Origin: Wolfiporia cocos | Taxonomy: Eukaryota; Basidiomycota; Agaricomycetes; Polyporales; Phaeolaceae | Assembly: GCA_029448655.1 (NCBI GenBank) | Contig: JACCLO010000001.1 | Location: 4,836,001 to 4,900,000, forward strand | Direction: 5' to 3' | Length of the DNA: 64,000 nt | Shown: positions 34,489 to 47,738 of the stretch, one piece after another | Position numbering within the stretch: position 1 is the first letter of the stretch | Layout of the letters: every line of letters starts with the position of its first letter | Notes under the pieces: model-generated | Told to the model about the DNA's origin: nothing | Database searches by the model: none | Seen by the model: only the letters and a program-made list of their open reading frames with translations | Position numbers and translations under genes: made by a program

Positions 34489-34877
34489 TGTCACAGTTTA
34501 TTCTGTGACATGTGGTATGGCATCTATAACAGCACATGACCTGTAGGTTAGATAGGGACTCACAAGTTTGACACTCACCATAGATAAGGTCACGTGGCCA
34601 CTTATATAAACCAGCACCTGACCCTTAGTGCTGTAGTGCACAGCCCCATACTTTAGGGTAGTTACTTGTACAAACACTGCACTTGCATGTACTTAAGGCT
34701 AGACATTCTGAGGCATACCCCTCAGAACTATCAATCTCATTATTGGGCTCTGCCCCTTACTTGACCACACATGTGTGCTAGTCTGTGACATCCACCATTC
34801 ATCACTCTTGGCTGTCAACTTGGGCTCTTGGATAGGAGGCAGGCTCTTAAAAGTACATATGTTGCAAGTCTGTGACA
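34489..34877 (+). mobile_element. Solo LTR, T superfamily
   Basis: 389 bp, TGTCACAG to GTCTGTGACA, with a perfect TSD ACTAC at 34484-34488 and 34878-34882. The stem-loop TTCTGAGG / CCTCAGAA is at 34706-34727 and a GTCACGTGGC E-box near 34590. Confidence 0.9.
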
Positions 34878-37800
34878 ACTACTGTTTACACTAAAGCTAC
34901 AATATCATATATTACCACCGTGTGGCCTTGGTTCTATCACTATTACTACCTATGGTATCTATGTCCCATTGGTGCATTCAGACTATTAAGCAATTTGAAA
35001 TTTATATACTGTGTCCATTAGCACTTCATGTAAGTTGTGTGCCTTGTTAGGCTAAAATTCTGACATACTATATATTAGTTGCAGCATCAGTGTTGAGTGC
35101 GTCACCAGTTTACCTACATTTCTGCTTGGTCAACTAGAATAGATCAGTGTGCTACTGCAGGACTCTAATTCTAACACCTTCTACAATACTGAGCTTATAC
35201 AGGTATGAAGATATCTGCTGTTAGGGTGGGTGCAGCAGTGAAACCTGCCAAAGCATGTAACCTTATCTCAAGACAAGTTGTTTAGATGTCTGCACCTAGA
35301 CCTGATGTATATATAGGGTGTGGTATTGTGGTATATGCACTGTGCTGCAATTAAAATGAATTACAAGTGTTTATACGACATATTGGAGCATTAAAGGAAG
35401 CCAATTATGCCCCAGAACGACGCCAAAGGCACCTGGAAAGCGAGCTGGAAGTCTGCATGACCATCTACGGCAGTTCAGCCACACTTCGATCGCGCCCCAA
35501 CCACTCCCGCACCTTAAACCTTCGGCGTGCCGCATCCGCGCCGCAAGCTTCAAAAGCCTAGCAGACGCTCTTTGGCTGCCCAACCAGCCAAGACATGGCC
35601 GCCGCTGCCGGTTCCACCCCGTTTGTGGCCATGTTTCATTTCCCTGCTAGTTCCCTTTACACTCCTCACTCTGCTCCAGATCCCGCACAAATTGGCTTTG
35701 GAAAAATATTTTTCTCGTGTCTCAACTTGATTTCGCTATTTCAGAGCTCCTCCTATGATTCAGCCATGGGTTCATTACCAAGATCTAATTTTCAGGGCAC
35801 TGCATGACTAATAGAATAGACGGCCCTTTATGTATTTAAATGACTCTGAGACATAGAAAAATACATCGAACTTCCCCGAAGAAGTCAGACGTTGAGCCGC
35901 GCTCGAGGGTGCGCTTTTTAATCTCGACTTCTATCATTCCTGATCCATTCTACGTGCCGCCGCCGTTCAAATCGTTACAAGCTGCGTGTCTATTAGGTAC
36001 ATTGCTCAACACAGACCCCTCGGACGCCTCGCCTATCCCGACACATCCCGACCTTCCCGGAGAACCCGAGAGAATTTATTTTTCTGACGACAACACATCA
36101 CCGATTTGTAGCCTTATTGCTACCCACTGGACTCACTGGAGTGGTAGTACGACAACTGCACTGGACATCAGCCCTAGAATTGCGATAACATGGGCCAGGA
36201 CATTGTGATCGCTATGTTTGGCATGACACATTGGAGATCACGGCATGGTTGTGTCTAGAAGTACAGGGAACATGAATACTCCCATATACCATTAACACTC
36301 TCGTAGCAATCTTTCCTGGCTAGATCAAGATTGCATGCTCTATATCCTAAACAGTATGACATCAAGTGCTGACATTACATTGCTAGATTGAAGGGGTGTC
36401 ATAGTCTCTCCTCACAAGGACGCCAAATCCTCCGATAATGATCTATTATCTACATCATGAGCTGTACTGCAACGAAGTACATTGAAAGATGTTATAGATA
36501 ATGGAACAGAGGCTACTGCGAGCTTGACACTGTATGACAGAGCAAGGGTGGACATATTGAAGAAGGTATTGGGACTGGACGAACACACTGCATGATTCTC
36601 TATGCTGTCCTAGTATTCTTCTCAAGCCACCCTCGCAGACTGAGCAGTGCTTGAGCCGCTGCTTTCTCTTTGGCTACCATTTTGGAAGGCCCGATCCCCC
36701 TTCCGCATTCCTCACCATTGACTGCAAATTGTGTGCTATGATATTAGCATACAAGCACGGGAACGCAGAGATTGATATGACTCACATGATACTACTACTG
36801 TCCATGTCTGTTGGTGCTTTGGTCCAGATTCACTCGCTGAGTAAACAAGCTGATGGAGCACACCTCGCTGTTCCAGCAAGTTGTTCAACTGCATTCTACT
36901 TCCTGCCATCTACAGCTTATCGCATAAGTTCGATACAGCTTCCGTTGTATAAAAACGGTACCTTTGCACTTTAAAATCTGAGTCCTAGTCATGGATATGG
37001 ATGAGATCCGCTGAGGGGCGTTTGTGTGGTATTCACCTAGACTCTTATACAGGACACAAGCAGTATCTCGGTCAGGATTTCGGTAACGTATGCATGTGCC
37101 GAGATCCACAGTTCAATGAAGCATCGTACAAGGGCCCATGCAATGAGGCTGAGTTGTATATAGCAGCAGCATGTGGATCATATTGATGTGGGCATGAATG
37201 CACCACACATCGACTGTGTATTATCAACAAATCGATATTGCTAAGAGCCGATGGTGAAAGATGTCTTCTGAGATCGCATGACTCATGTGCAGACGCCGTT
37301 GTGGGCGATGTATCTGACGTTAGACGCGGCCGCCAGGTCATTTGAGTAATGGAGTGATCTTTCTTCATTTGGATGTAATTGTTGGAATGGACTAGAAGAC
37401 ACGGGTCGTACTGCAATGCCGTTTTCTCGGCGTACACACAAATCTGCGGGGTGTAGAGAGGCGATCCGGAACCATAATGCCTCAGTACTGATATGAGTCA
37501 TAAAATGAAGCAGGCGCCAGTATGATACCACAGGACAGCCCATAATGAATCGGTCTATCTCTTATCCATATATTATCAAAAGCCGGTATTCTGCCGCTGT
37601 CTTCCATAAGTGTGGTATTATCTATGAACACTTGTGGTCAGATATTCAGCCGAGTTGCGGCGTGGTAACTGTTGACTGCTGCTCGGATACTCATCGATGA
37701 TCATATGCGTACATGTCCGTTGGGTCTGAACCACCGCATAGGCAGTATGATCAGAAATACGCTCATGAATATCAAACTATAAAGCACGCTGACTAACGAC

Positions 37801-39075
37801 ATCTTATGCAGATTGTGAGATCCAGGAATAACAATTGGGTAAGATACCCCGACAGAAGATCTTTCAACTAAATGCACGGACGATGTTGCTTTCCTCCGGA
37901 AGAGCCTCTGTTCTTGCATGCTACGCAGAATCATAAGGGAACTTGCTTCTTTCCCCAAATGAGTGTGGCTTATATCCTTGTATTTTTGTTGATAGAGTGG
38001 TTCAGGTCCAGTGATTTACGCGTATTTCGAGCTCGTTTGGACGTGAGCGAGTGGGCTAGGAACGTCCACCGCACATTTCTGTGTTTGTCGAGTATGATGG
38101 AGCGTGTGTTGAAGAGAATGCTTAACTTGATAACAGATGCAAGACTCTGCGATCTATATTTCCGAGTACCAGCGGTCTTGACCATTCTGGCTATCGTTCC
38201 ACACCGTTAGCTAAGTAAATCCTACGTACTCAGCTTGCTACAGAAGTCTATGCAATGTATTGTTATGCAGCAAATATTCTGCCTCACACCAACCTGAGAC
38301 TCTTCACAGCGTAGTGATCGCCGCTGATTCGTTTGTGGGGCAATGAAATACACATAATTTCTGTTTAGATTTGAGGTAAATGGACATTGTACTGGGAGTA
38401 AAGGCAAGGCGTGAATTGCATGTTAACACATCATAAGACGTCTTCACACCGGAATCGTTCCCTACGGCGTAGGCATTCGACATGTTATATTCTCCCATAG
38501 CGCTGATACTATGAGGTAATTACTATTTCGATTACACACACCGAAGAATGCATTAGATAGACTTTGAGATTTACGTGTTATATAGTACGAGTAAATAAGA
38601 AAGCTCCCGAGTGTCATCATCAGGGGTCGCCGCGGTGCGAAGTAAGACTTACCCAGCGTAGTACACGGTGCCAGAAATAGCTCCAACCACTCATCGATAC
38701 TCATCATATGATCGCATCTTGCCACATCTCGATCCTGATCCAATATACGGATCTGATCGATCCCAGCAGAAGTGTACATTCACCCAACTCTTACAGCATG
38801 GAGAGCGAATGCGTAATGAAGAAAGTCAAGGTATAGAGCCCCGACGGAGATGACAGCACAATTACGTGAAGCGCAGAATATGAGCATCGTGTCCGGAGAA
38901 CCGAGGTATAGAATACATATTTAACCAGAACGTGATCTGATGCGGTCTGATGATTCAATCAAAGCGCGACATACATTATAGAATGCGCGCACACTATTAC
39001 CTTCTCGCTCACATGAGCTTCTGTTCGTCCGCCGGGTATCATTCTAACTCCTCTAGGCCTTTCTTTCGCGGAGGC
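34878..39075. other. Low-copy region, no gene recognised
   Basis: Composition is less AT-biased than the repeat bed and several frames of 60-120 aa are open, for example 35840-36208 plus, 37072-37437 minus and 37872-38210 plus. None shows a domain I know and they overlap on opposite strands. Decayed host genes are possible. Confidence 0.3.
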
Positions 39076-40710
39076 CTACTCCCAGTCACTATCCTCGTCC
39101 CCCTCCTTGCCCTCCCCGCCCTCACTCGCATCCCTCACATCAACCTCACTTGGCACCTCGCTCTCACTCGGCGCAGCCGACACTCCCGCGTCGCTCCCCA
39201 CACGGCTCAGCTGCGCAGAGACGACATCGAAGCTCTCCTCGCTGCTCTGTCGCGGGCTTGCCTCAGCCACGGCCGCGGCCGCAGCGGGGGCGAGGTGCGC
39301 GGGGACGGCAGACGCAGGTGCAGGCTGCGTGGCTGTACCAGGGTCTGCATAAGGAGGGGCGGAGGGCGTGCTCGTGGGTACACTGGAGGCGGCGAAGGTG
39401 GATGTGGAGGTCGCAGGGCGGTTGGGGGAGGAAGGCTCGTCGTCGTCTTCCCAGCTGAACTCCTCTTCTGTCTCTGTGGAGCCTGCACATATACGTGAGT
39501 GATATGGCATGTGAGACATGTGAGGCAGGAAGGATACCCTGGAGGAGTGCTTTCCTGCGCGCCTCGTCCTGTTCAACTTGGTGCGCGCGGAAATAGTAGC
39601 GAGACCAGAATGTCGTAGCATCGAGCTCGTCTGGGACTGAGCAGCAACAAAAATGTGAATGAGTAACGCATCAGCTTCAATTACAATCACAGGTTGAATG
39701 TATGCAATGCGAGTTTAACGCACCAAGTGTATCGCGCAACTTAACCAGCTCCGGGTGAGCCTCAATCTCCTTCTCAATGCGCGCAGGCTCAATCTCGCCA
39801 GTCTGCTCAAGCCACGCAGTATATGCATCCAGCACAGGGTCAGCGCGGATGACAGTCGGATCATGCCTTAGCTGCGCTAGCAGCGCCTCCGCACGCGTTG
39901 CGGCCCGCGCACTGTCCGTCGACCGCCGACTTGCGACGCTCGCCTCCCTCTCCTTGCCCTTTCCCTCCCGCTCCTCCCGTGCCGGCCCCGAGACCATCCA
40001 CACGTCCGTCCCATCCCACGCGGGCAGCACGACTGGCGTGCGGGCCTCCTCGGGCGGGACAACCCGCACGGCATCTTTGAGCAGGTCGCTCGCCTCGCGA
40101 AGGAGATCCTCGCTCGATCCTTGCACGCGTGAGAGGAGCTCTCCAGATGACTCCTGCACGCGTGCGAGCTCAGCTGCGAGCGTGCTCCGGAGAGTGACGA
40201 GGTCCGGCGCGGAGAGCGAGGCGGCGCGCGCGTGAGCGAGCGCGTCTGGTAGCTTAGTCTGCACAGCTGTGAGGAGATGCGGGGGAAGCGTGGACTGAAG
40301 GCGAGAGAGGAGGGTGGGCTGTGCCTGTGGTTGTGTAGCGGGCGCGTCGGAGGCGGGGGCGGAGGTGGATGGCTCGGCTGCAGAGGCATCTGCAGAGCCC
40401 TCTGCTTTCGGCTCGGTGGACGATGTCGACGCAGATGAGTCAGCGGTCAAGCGAGTGAGCTCTTTCTGAGCCTGTTGGACAACACCACCGAGGTCTTTCC
40501 TCGCAGTTTCGAGTACAGATTGGCTCTATGCATGATCAGCCGCGCCGAAATGAGGCTCACGCGAGTACGAACCTGTTTCCGGAAGCCACCCCAGAAACGC
40601 GACAGCTGACCGACGACCTGCGCAACCTCTTCATTGAGGCTCGTCTCTGGCTGCCCTTCGGCAGACGGGGTTGACGAGCCAGTAATATCGTATGCGTCGA
40701 CGAAGTTCAT
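39076..40710 (-). CDS. BSD domain-containing protein
   Basis: Four exons on the minus strand: 40710-40573, 40525-39724, 39636-39538 and 39482-39076. The introns are 47, 87 and 55 bp with GT-AG ends, and the exons join in frame to give 481 aa. The N-terminal half has low-complexity Ala/Ser/Pro and helical stretches. The centre (about residues 280-345) reads as a BSD domain, with the hallmark Phe-Trp in TTFWSRYYFRAHQ. The C-terminal tail (about 350-481) is acidic and Ser-rich, ending EDSDWE. BSD domains occur in TFIIH p62, synapse-associated-protein-like and DOS2-like proteins; this layout fits the fungal DOS2/SYAP1-like group, whose role is not well defined. The 40710 start is the first ATG and precedes a conserved-looking FWGGFRKQ stretch. 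No damage seen. Confidence 0.9.
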
Positions 40711-41710
40711 CGTAAGGTGAGAGCTCTCTGGAGCCGGCAGTGCGAGTAGGCGCAGCGAGCACGTGATGATATTAGCATCGTTATCTCGATTGCTCTCGGT
40801 CCAACTCAGTGTCTAGATCACCAGTGCTCTCGCCGGCTGCAGTCTGTTGGAACCTATAGCCCTCGCCAACACTGTAACTAACCTGATCGTCGCCTCTGTC
40901 ATTTCTCTTAGCCTGGACCAGCTTCATTTTGTCGGCTCAACTCCTATGCTTGACCGTAGAGCATGTATATAGTTCCGAGCTACGCTCTTATCATGCAGCT
41001 TGTTACAAAGCTGCGTACAGATGCGTGAGCAATATACCAGGACGGGACAGATCCTATTCAAACTAAAACTTCTGACACTATACGGAGTGATCAAAATCAC
41101 CCATAGGTTTTGAAAAGACGGTACATCACTATAATGGTCCGCCTGGGCTTGTAACATGCTTTGTGCCTATGACGGCACGTACGCGCTATGCTTACACGTC
41201 AAGGGCATCGGAAACGTAGCCCAGTGACGGGCAGCACACTGACAAGAAGCATCACGACGAGTATTCAGAAACACCGGACCATGGATCCTGACCCTGATTA
41301 TTTAAATCATACATGCCCCAACACACACTTCGACACTAGCCTAAGGGAGATGGACCGTCCCTGCCGTTTGTGACTGTGGCAGGCACTTTGAGCCGTAGCT
41401 CTGGAGCCACTAAATAATGTTGAGCACAAACATGACGTCGATGAGAAATTTAAACATGGTTATTCTGGACTCGCTTCCGCAAAAGTAAGCCAGAGCAGCA
41501 TACAGATAATATTAGGATCGTGTCTTCTAACACTAATCATGTCCCGTCACCACCTTAGAGGATGCATTAGCCATACTAATCACACAATTGTTGTAGTGGC
41601 TAATTTCAGAGCGAGTTCAAAGTGATAATTCACGCGTAGATGCCTAATTGGCTGCCGATCCGGTGGAAATCATATCATGGAGCTATGACTCTGGTAATCG
41701 ACACGGTCAT
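40711..41710. other. Intergenic region between two minus-strand genes
   Basis: One kilobase between the stop of the hydrolase gene and the start of the BSD gene. It must hold the BSD promoter and the hydrolase terminator. I see no clear TATA box or further gene. Confidence 0.5.
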
Positions 41711-42967
41711 TTATGCAATTGTCGAGAGGAGGTGCAATGTCTCCTGTGGGTTATCCCAATGGGGCTGAAACCATGATGAGAATTAAGTAACTAATCACAA
41801 TACGAGTCAATACACTCACGAAATGATTTGCGCCATTCATGCGCACAATGCTGATGCGGCGCCCCTCCAGCGGCCACGCCGCTTCGACCTTCCTGGACAG
41901 TTCCCAAGCAGCAATGATGGTGTCTCCAACGGACATATCGCACCATACGAGCGTTACATAAACATCGGGCCAGACGTTCACCTCCTTCAGTGCGTGATGT
42001 GCATTTTGCGCATACACAAATGGATCAGCATTGGCCAGCGGTGCGTGTGCTTGGGGTGCTCTTTCCCAGTCAGTGACTTCAGCTACTTCTGCAGGTGACA
42101 TGCGAATGAGTGTCGCTGGCATGTCTTCTTCTGGGTAGTGCGCTAAACCCGCGAAGAGCTCAGCGCGTGTGCACGATGCGAGAGACGATAGAATGTCAGG
42201 TGAGTGTTGGTAATAACCGGAGCACCACAAAGAGAAGCGCTTTCCGATCTCCTCTGGAGGAATTGATTGGTCACGCAGTGGCCCATATAGCTCCTCTAAC
42301 GAAGGTGGTGGTAGGCCTAATGCATGGTACGGAGGATCTGTATTACATCGACGTGCTCGTTACTAATAATCCGTTACGAATTTGATATATCTATCACATA
42401 CCGTAGAGAATAATGCTCCGCAAATATGCGCCTAAATGTTCCTGCCGATCCTGGCTAAGCGTCGAGCCATGGGCAAGAAGTGAAATTGTCATGAAGTTCC
42501 CGGACGACCAACCGAGAACCGATATTCCCCCCGATGCTTCAGTTCCATCGTTTAGGCTCTGTGATCTGGGTGGCAAATTCTCCGTCTTTATGAGCCATTC
42601 CAAGAATGCGATAATCTCGAGGCCTCGATCGCGAATTATTGTCGCGAGAATCTCTCTACGATTTTCCCGAATAGCGTTCAATACCCCGGTAGAGGTAGGT
42701 GAAGATCCCGGATAGTCTCGTAGATTAACTGTGACTAGACGAATATTATTTTGCGCCGCATACTGGTACATTGGGTGAAAGATCGCTGTCCTATGATGGT
42801 AAGTGATTCCAATGTACAAAGATAAAGCAAAAGATGAGAGACTTGCCTCCGTGAACGATGGTTCCATGAATCAGTACAAGGGTAGTATAAGGGGCTGCAG
42901 TGGGAGGTGCTCCACTGTCCTCAAAGTACAGATATGTCCCTTGGCTGTCGACTGGTGCTATTGGCAT
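41711..42967 (-). CDS. Alpha/beta hydrolase-fold protein
   Basis: Four minus-strand exons: 42967-42843, 42790-42402, 42337-41820 and 41764-41711. Introns are 52, 64 and 55 bp with GT-AG ends, and all phases agree, giving 361 aa. Features in order: an oxyanion segment LVLIHGTIVHGG; a strand-turn block VTVNLRDYPGSSP; a nucleophile elbow GWSSGN (GXSXG type); the block DPPYHALGLPPP; a WPDVYVTLVWCDMS strand near the probable acid residue; and a likely catalytic His in NGANHF, directly before the last intron. It is probably a soluble serine hydrolase of unknown substrate. The start is set at the ATG of MPIAPVDSQGTYLYFEDSG, because upstream sequence does not look coding. The exon 1 donor (AA/GTCTCT) is weak and the least certain junction. 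Confidence 0.9.
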
Positions 42968-43778
42968 AGCTGTTTCGACATGACAGTCATCTGTGGTGGC
43001 CCTATTAGTAGGGCATCTAGCGTCATTGCCAAGACTTCCATACCCACACACACGGTAGCCTTGGAATGTGGCTAGGCTAATTACATTCTCCAATTGCAAT
43101 TGAGTTCATGAGAGGAATGGTTCCATAAGAGGAGTATATCAATCTAGACACCACATCGCAAATCGATGGACTGCTAGCGATGACTGGCCAAGCAGTCAGC
43201 TGCTGATGGAGCGTCTAGATTGGTTGTGAGCCCGGTTCTGGACTTTACAGCATTCGTGCGCGTGAACAGATAGAGGACTTCATGATGGCGCATAATCTCC
43301 TTTGATCGAGTCGGTAGCGGTAAGAATTGCGGTTTGAAACGAGATGGGAAAGCTCACCACTCATAAAATGCTATATTCTCCCCTGAACTTCTTAGTAGCT
43401 CTGGAAAGAATATGAACTCACGATGCAATGGGAAGAAAACGCGAAGTTGGACCCAATGCCGACCTACTTGTATATATTAAAGCAGTAGCACAACATTTAT
43501 CGTGATGAATAGTCCACAAAGGACTCGCGCCACTCAACCGGACTGAGCCGTGCGAGGGTCAACATCACCCCAGACTGTCACAAAAGTTCCAAAGCTCCAA
43601 TAGTGTGTGCACGATCATATGGTGGTGTAGTACCGAATGATGATAGCATGCATTCTTAGCCAAATATCACAGCTGTCTCCTAAAATAATGAAACTGTGCA
43701 TTTTTTTTATAGTTGTGTCAACGAAAATGGGTTTGGTGGCGCTTTGGCGCGGTGCCAGGTGACATGACCACCCTTGGC
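42968..43778. other. Upstream flank of the hydrolase gene
   Basis: No gene recognised. Probably the hydrolase promoter and neighbouring low-copy sequence. Confidence 0.4.
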
Positions 43779-43786
43779 CCTCAAAG

Positions 43787-44478
43787 TAAGGCTCCAACCA
43801 TATAATATACATGTACAGAAAATCGGTAAATATATGGTATATGGTATATACATAGTATATACATAGTATATACATGGTTTACATGGTTTTTGGATGGTAG
43901 ATTTTTTAGACATCTTGGCATAGCCATTGCTTTGCCCATATAGCTATGGAGATTGTCTCTTCCTTTAATTACATGCTGCAGGTATCAGCACTTGGCTGAT
44001 GTGAGGAAAAAATCGGTGTTCAACATTCAGCAGCCACACTAGTAGCAGGAATGGCTTAGGAATTGTGCACAATGTGTGAGGTGGTGGGAAACTTGTATGC
44101 ATGAGTCTAATGCATGATGCAATCATTATGTGGGATGATATATAGCATAAACATAAATCTGATCTTGCCTTCTGCCAAATGAGGGGGTAAGCCAAGCATG
44201 TGAATTATGTCCTGACATCTTTGCATTTGTGCAGCAGCCACCAGATTGTCTAAATCTCATATCACCATTGCACTGTACATTCTGTAAGACACATAACTAG
44301 TTCAGATACACTATTCAAATTGTCAACTGAGGGTCTAATATGAATGCATTCACAACAACCATATACCATATAATATACCATGTATATACCATGTACTTGG
44401 CCACATGTAAATATATGTATATAGTATATATATAAAACCATGTATACATGGTATATACATTATATGGTTGGAGCCTTA
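43787..44478. mobile_element. Miniature DNA transposon X (MITE), 8-bp TSD
   Basis: 692 bp. Both ends read TAAGGCTCCAACCATATAAT inwards. The flanks carry a perfect 8-bp TSD, CCTCAAAG, at 43779-43786 and 44479-44486. The interior is AT-rich with TATATAC/GTATATA runs near each end and no transposase. An 8-bp TSD suits hAT or KDZ-type mobilisation. Its ends differ from those of the KDZ transposon in this window. Fragments lie at 14335-14425 and 21744-23290. Confidence 0.85.
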
Positions 44479-45117
44479 CCTCAAAGCTAACTGGGGTGAG
44501 GCGAGCGGAAGAACGCCAAGTTCAGACTGAGGTCTGAGCCCGACGTCCAAACCCCTTATGTATCAGCGTATGTGTATATATGTACTTGTATGTCCTAATT
44601 GCCGAGATGGCGCCTCCCTCTACCTGAGCTGTCACCCCACGCACGCTCACCCCTGGGCCTCGTCCGCGACGCGGATCGTGACGCGCGCCTCGGCCTTGCG
44701 CTGGTACGCGACGCTCGACAGGAACACGTCCCGGCGCCACACCTGCCGCACGCGTCCCAGGGAATGGAAGGACGATCGAGATAGCTGGCGCGAGGCCCCG
44801 TTGTGCGCTAACTGGTGGCCAAAGAGCACGCCCTCGCCCTCAATCACGAGCGGCGGCGGCAGCTCGATCGAGGAAGCACAGATCAAGATGTTTGCCGTGC
44901 GAGAAGACGGCCGGTAGCGCTAGTATGCTATGCATTCGGAGTGATAGCGTGAGTCACGATTTGCCCGTGACACCAGGGGCAGCTGGCCGCCACAACTACC
45001 ATTGGCCAAACGCATCAGGTCAACGTTTATCGATTTGCACTCTTGCATTTCACACTTTGTGCTCTTTGGTCAAATCGGCCCATATATTGACACTCGCCGC
45101 ACCACAAATTGGCGCCG

Positions 45118-45160
<43 letters not shown>

Positions 45161-45666
45161 AGCAATTGGCCGCCTATGTGGCACAGGTGACGAGTCTCAG
45201 GAGCAAGGTACGATATCCTCAATATGAGCCTTGATATTTGCCCATCACAGCTATGGTTGCCTGAATTAGTAGCTGTGCGGCACCGATTTGCGGCGTAACA
45301 ACGTCAATGCGTCAGTCGATATGGCCGATGGGCGAGAAGGGGCCGTGTCGAACGCAAACTGTCAATTGCAAAATGCGAACACTTGACGTGATACGTCAGA
45401 CCGACCATATACATCCTACTTTATTAACCGAACTTCTGAGAATGTGCCGTGTCATCATCTTCGAGAATAGTATCAGCTCTGAAACAAGCTGCCACACGCC
45501 CGCTAGTATTGTCAGCTTGAATATGATCGCGTGAGAAGCAGAAAAATTGAGCAGCTATGAATTGTGGATGTGGATTGACATGCTCTGCATTTGCAGATGG
45601 GCTACGATCAAAAGCCCTGGATTGAACTCTGTGAGACGGGTGACAGAAGGCTTGCCAGCCTCTGCA
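44479..45666. other. Low-copy region with a (CTG)12 run
   Basis: GC-rich at 44600-44890, where a minus-strand frame (44886-44647) has a strongly charged sequence but no domain I know. A perfect CTG run of 12 units lies at 45120-45155. The rest shows nothing. Confidence 0.4.
45120..45155. repeat. (CTG)12 microsatellite
   Basis: Twelve uninterrupted CTG units. No surrounding gene model supports a poly-amino-acid tract. Confidence 0.95.
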
Positions 45667-46051
45667 TGACAAGGCCACTAAAACCTTAGAGTGAACTGAG
45701 GGGAGTGAAGTGGATGAACACCAAGTTCAGACTGGGGTTACCAGCTGAATGAAGGCCTGCTATTATACTAGTAGGTTGTTTGTACATGTTTGTACTATAA
45801 TGGTCGTTTATGGTAACTAGGGAGTCTGGGGCAGGACTATGCTAGGGGTCTAAGCCAGACTCTGAGACGTAGAAGTGTAGTATGATATGAAATACATAGC
45901 GGTCATCGTGGCCGTGTGGGAACGGGCCCGTGCGTCGTAATCTAGGCATTGCCTGGTTCCTTCCAGTGTATGATCCAGGCCTGACTGGGCTTAGGGACTC
46001 TGGGGACCAGATCAGGCTCGTTGTCGTTAGGGAAAGCTTTTACCCATAACA
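45667..46051 (-). repeat. Gypsy2 3' LTR
   Basis: 385 bp. On the minus strand it starts TGTTATGGGTAAAAGC right after the purine tract AAAGGGGGGGTGA (46052-46064) and ends CCTTGTCA. A TATAATAG box near 45762-45769 is followed on the minus strand by a stem-loop with arms TTCAG-CTGG and CCAG-T-CTGAA. Confidence 0.9.
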
Positions 46052-46063
46052 TCACCCCCCCTT

Positions 46064-47738
46064 TAAGTTCCTCGTCCTGAGGAGTCATTATGTATATCAT
46101 AGCATACCCGCTCGGTGGCCTAGGGATGACGAAGTCACCTGCTCCTTTGTACTTGGAGAAGTCATACCCACAGATCATCTTGTGTATATATACTACCAGG
46201 TAGTCATAATATGTGATGCCGTTGGGTTTCTGTTGTTTGATGGGTCGGTGTACCTCGATTAAGTGTGACCCTTTGTAAGTGTCTCATCCAGACTGGCATG
46301 CATGGCACATACGATGGTGAGTCCATACTTTTTCATGACGGAGTAGTGAGGTATATCTTCCTCGGTGGGGTCGACAACTTTGGTGCCACCGTCAGTAATG
46401 GTTCTGTTTTTCCATTGTGCCCCTGGTATTCATGGGTTCTGCTCGTAGAAGGCGTCAGCCTGGGAGTGGTCTGCATCTCGCTTACACTCCCAGGTTTTCG
46501 ATCCATCTGACCACTGCACTTCATACTCCACCCGTCCACGTTCTTCTCGCGACTGGAGTATCTTTGTCACCGTAATTTGTGTTTCCGGCATTGGTTGGAT
46601 TTTTTGTTGTTCAAATCCAGGTTCGTGATAGGGGGTGAGTAATATCTCGTTAAACACCGGGTGTATTCCCTGCATATCAGGCATCAATGTTAACCTGTAC
46701 GCGCCCATGCCTACTTTGGCAGCTACAACATAGGGTCCATATCGCTTTGGGGATAGTTTTCGCGAAGGGGTGCCCATGTGATGGTTGGTGCCGTCGAGCC
46801 AGACCTTGTCTCCGACCTCATACTTTCTCGAGGGTTGTTGTTGACGGTCGGTGTATTGTTTCATGGCAGCCTTGGCGAGGTCTATGCTTTCCGCCACCTT
46901 CATCTGCACGTCTTTTAGGTGATCAGCCCAATTCTCTGTGGATAGTGACGTGTCAACTTCCATTGGAATGTTGGATCCTGTGTTTGGTTCATACCCATGT
47001 GTGATAAAGAACAGCGATTGCTTTGCCGATGCGTTCTGGTGGGTGTTGTAGGTGAACGTGGTGGTTGGTAGTAGATCCGCCCAGTTGGTATGATTTCGGT
47101 TAGCGAATAGGCGAAGGTATACTTCCAACTCCTGGTTCATCCATTCGGTTTGTCTGTCGGTCTGCGGATGATATGCCGTTGATGGGTTCCCTTCGATCCC
47201 GAGTTTCTTGTACGTGTCTTTGATGAACTCGGAGACGAATTGTGGGCCTTGGTCACTGAACACCTTCTTGGGGATTCCATGTTGGGTGATGATGTATTTG
47301 ATGAGTAGGTTTGCCCATCCTTCTGTGGTTAGTTTGTCAGTTGTTTTGATCACAGTTGTCCATTTTGACATCATGTCGACAATGACTAGGATGGCGTTCT
47401 TGCCCCGCACCTCAGGGAATCCTGTAATCATATCTACTGATATATTCTCCCAACTCCTCGTTGATGTTGGGTTGGGATTAAGGGGTGCCGCTCGTTTAGC
47501 ATGGTCTACTTTGATTGATTGGCATTTAACGCACCCTCAGAAGTATAATGTCACGTCTCTCCTCATATGTGGCCACCAATATGATTTGTGAATGGCGGTG
47601 AGTGTACAGTCTCTGCCCGGATGTCCTGCTAGTAGCAAGTTGTGGTGCGATGATATAATGTCACCTTTGAGCTCTGCATCGTTCGGGATAACCAGTTTTC
47701 CTTTTCTGTAGGCCAGTCCGTCCTTGAATTCGATGTTC
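46064..47738 (-). pseudogene. pol: Gypsy2 pol, integrase and chromodomain part
   Basis: Minus-strand frame beginning at the KDZ insertion point. It holds the HHCC zinc-binding part (HHNLLLAGHPG ... GCVKCQ) and the DDE core: Asp in ISVDMITGFP, Asp in FSDQGPQF, Glu in TDRQTEWMNQ. A GPY-type region and a chromodomain-like end (EYEVQWSDGSKTWE, about 46530-46490) follow. A TGA at 47537-47539 replaces an expected Arg. The frame ends near 46430, and a few stops follow before the LTR. Confidence 0.88.

Noticed and set aside
39107..40235. Plus-strand frames of up to 152 aa opposite the BSD gene
   Set aside because: Shadows in GC-rich, low-complexity coding sequence; the spliced minus-strand gene explains the region.
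45120..45155. (CTG)12 as a poly-Leu or poly-Ala coding tract
   Set aside because: No gene model surrounds it, and the frames containing it are short.
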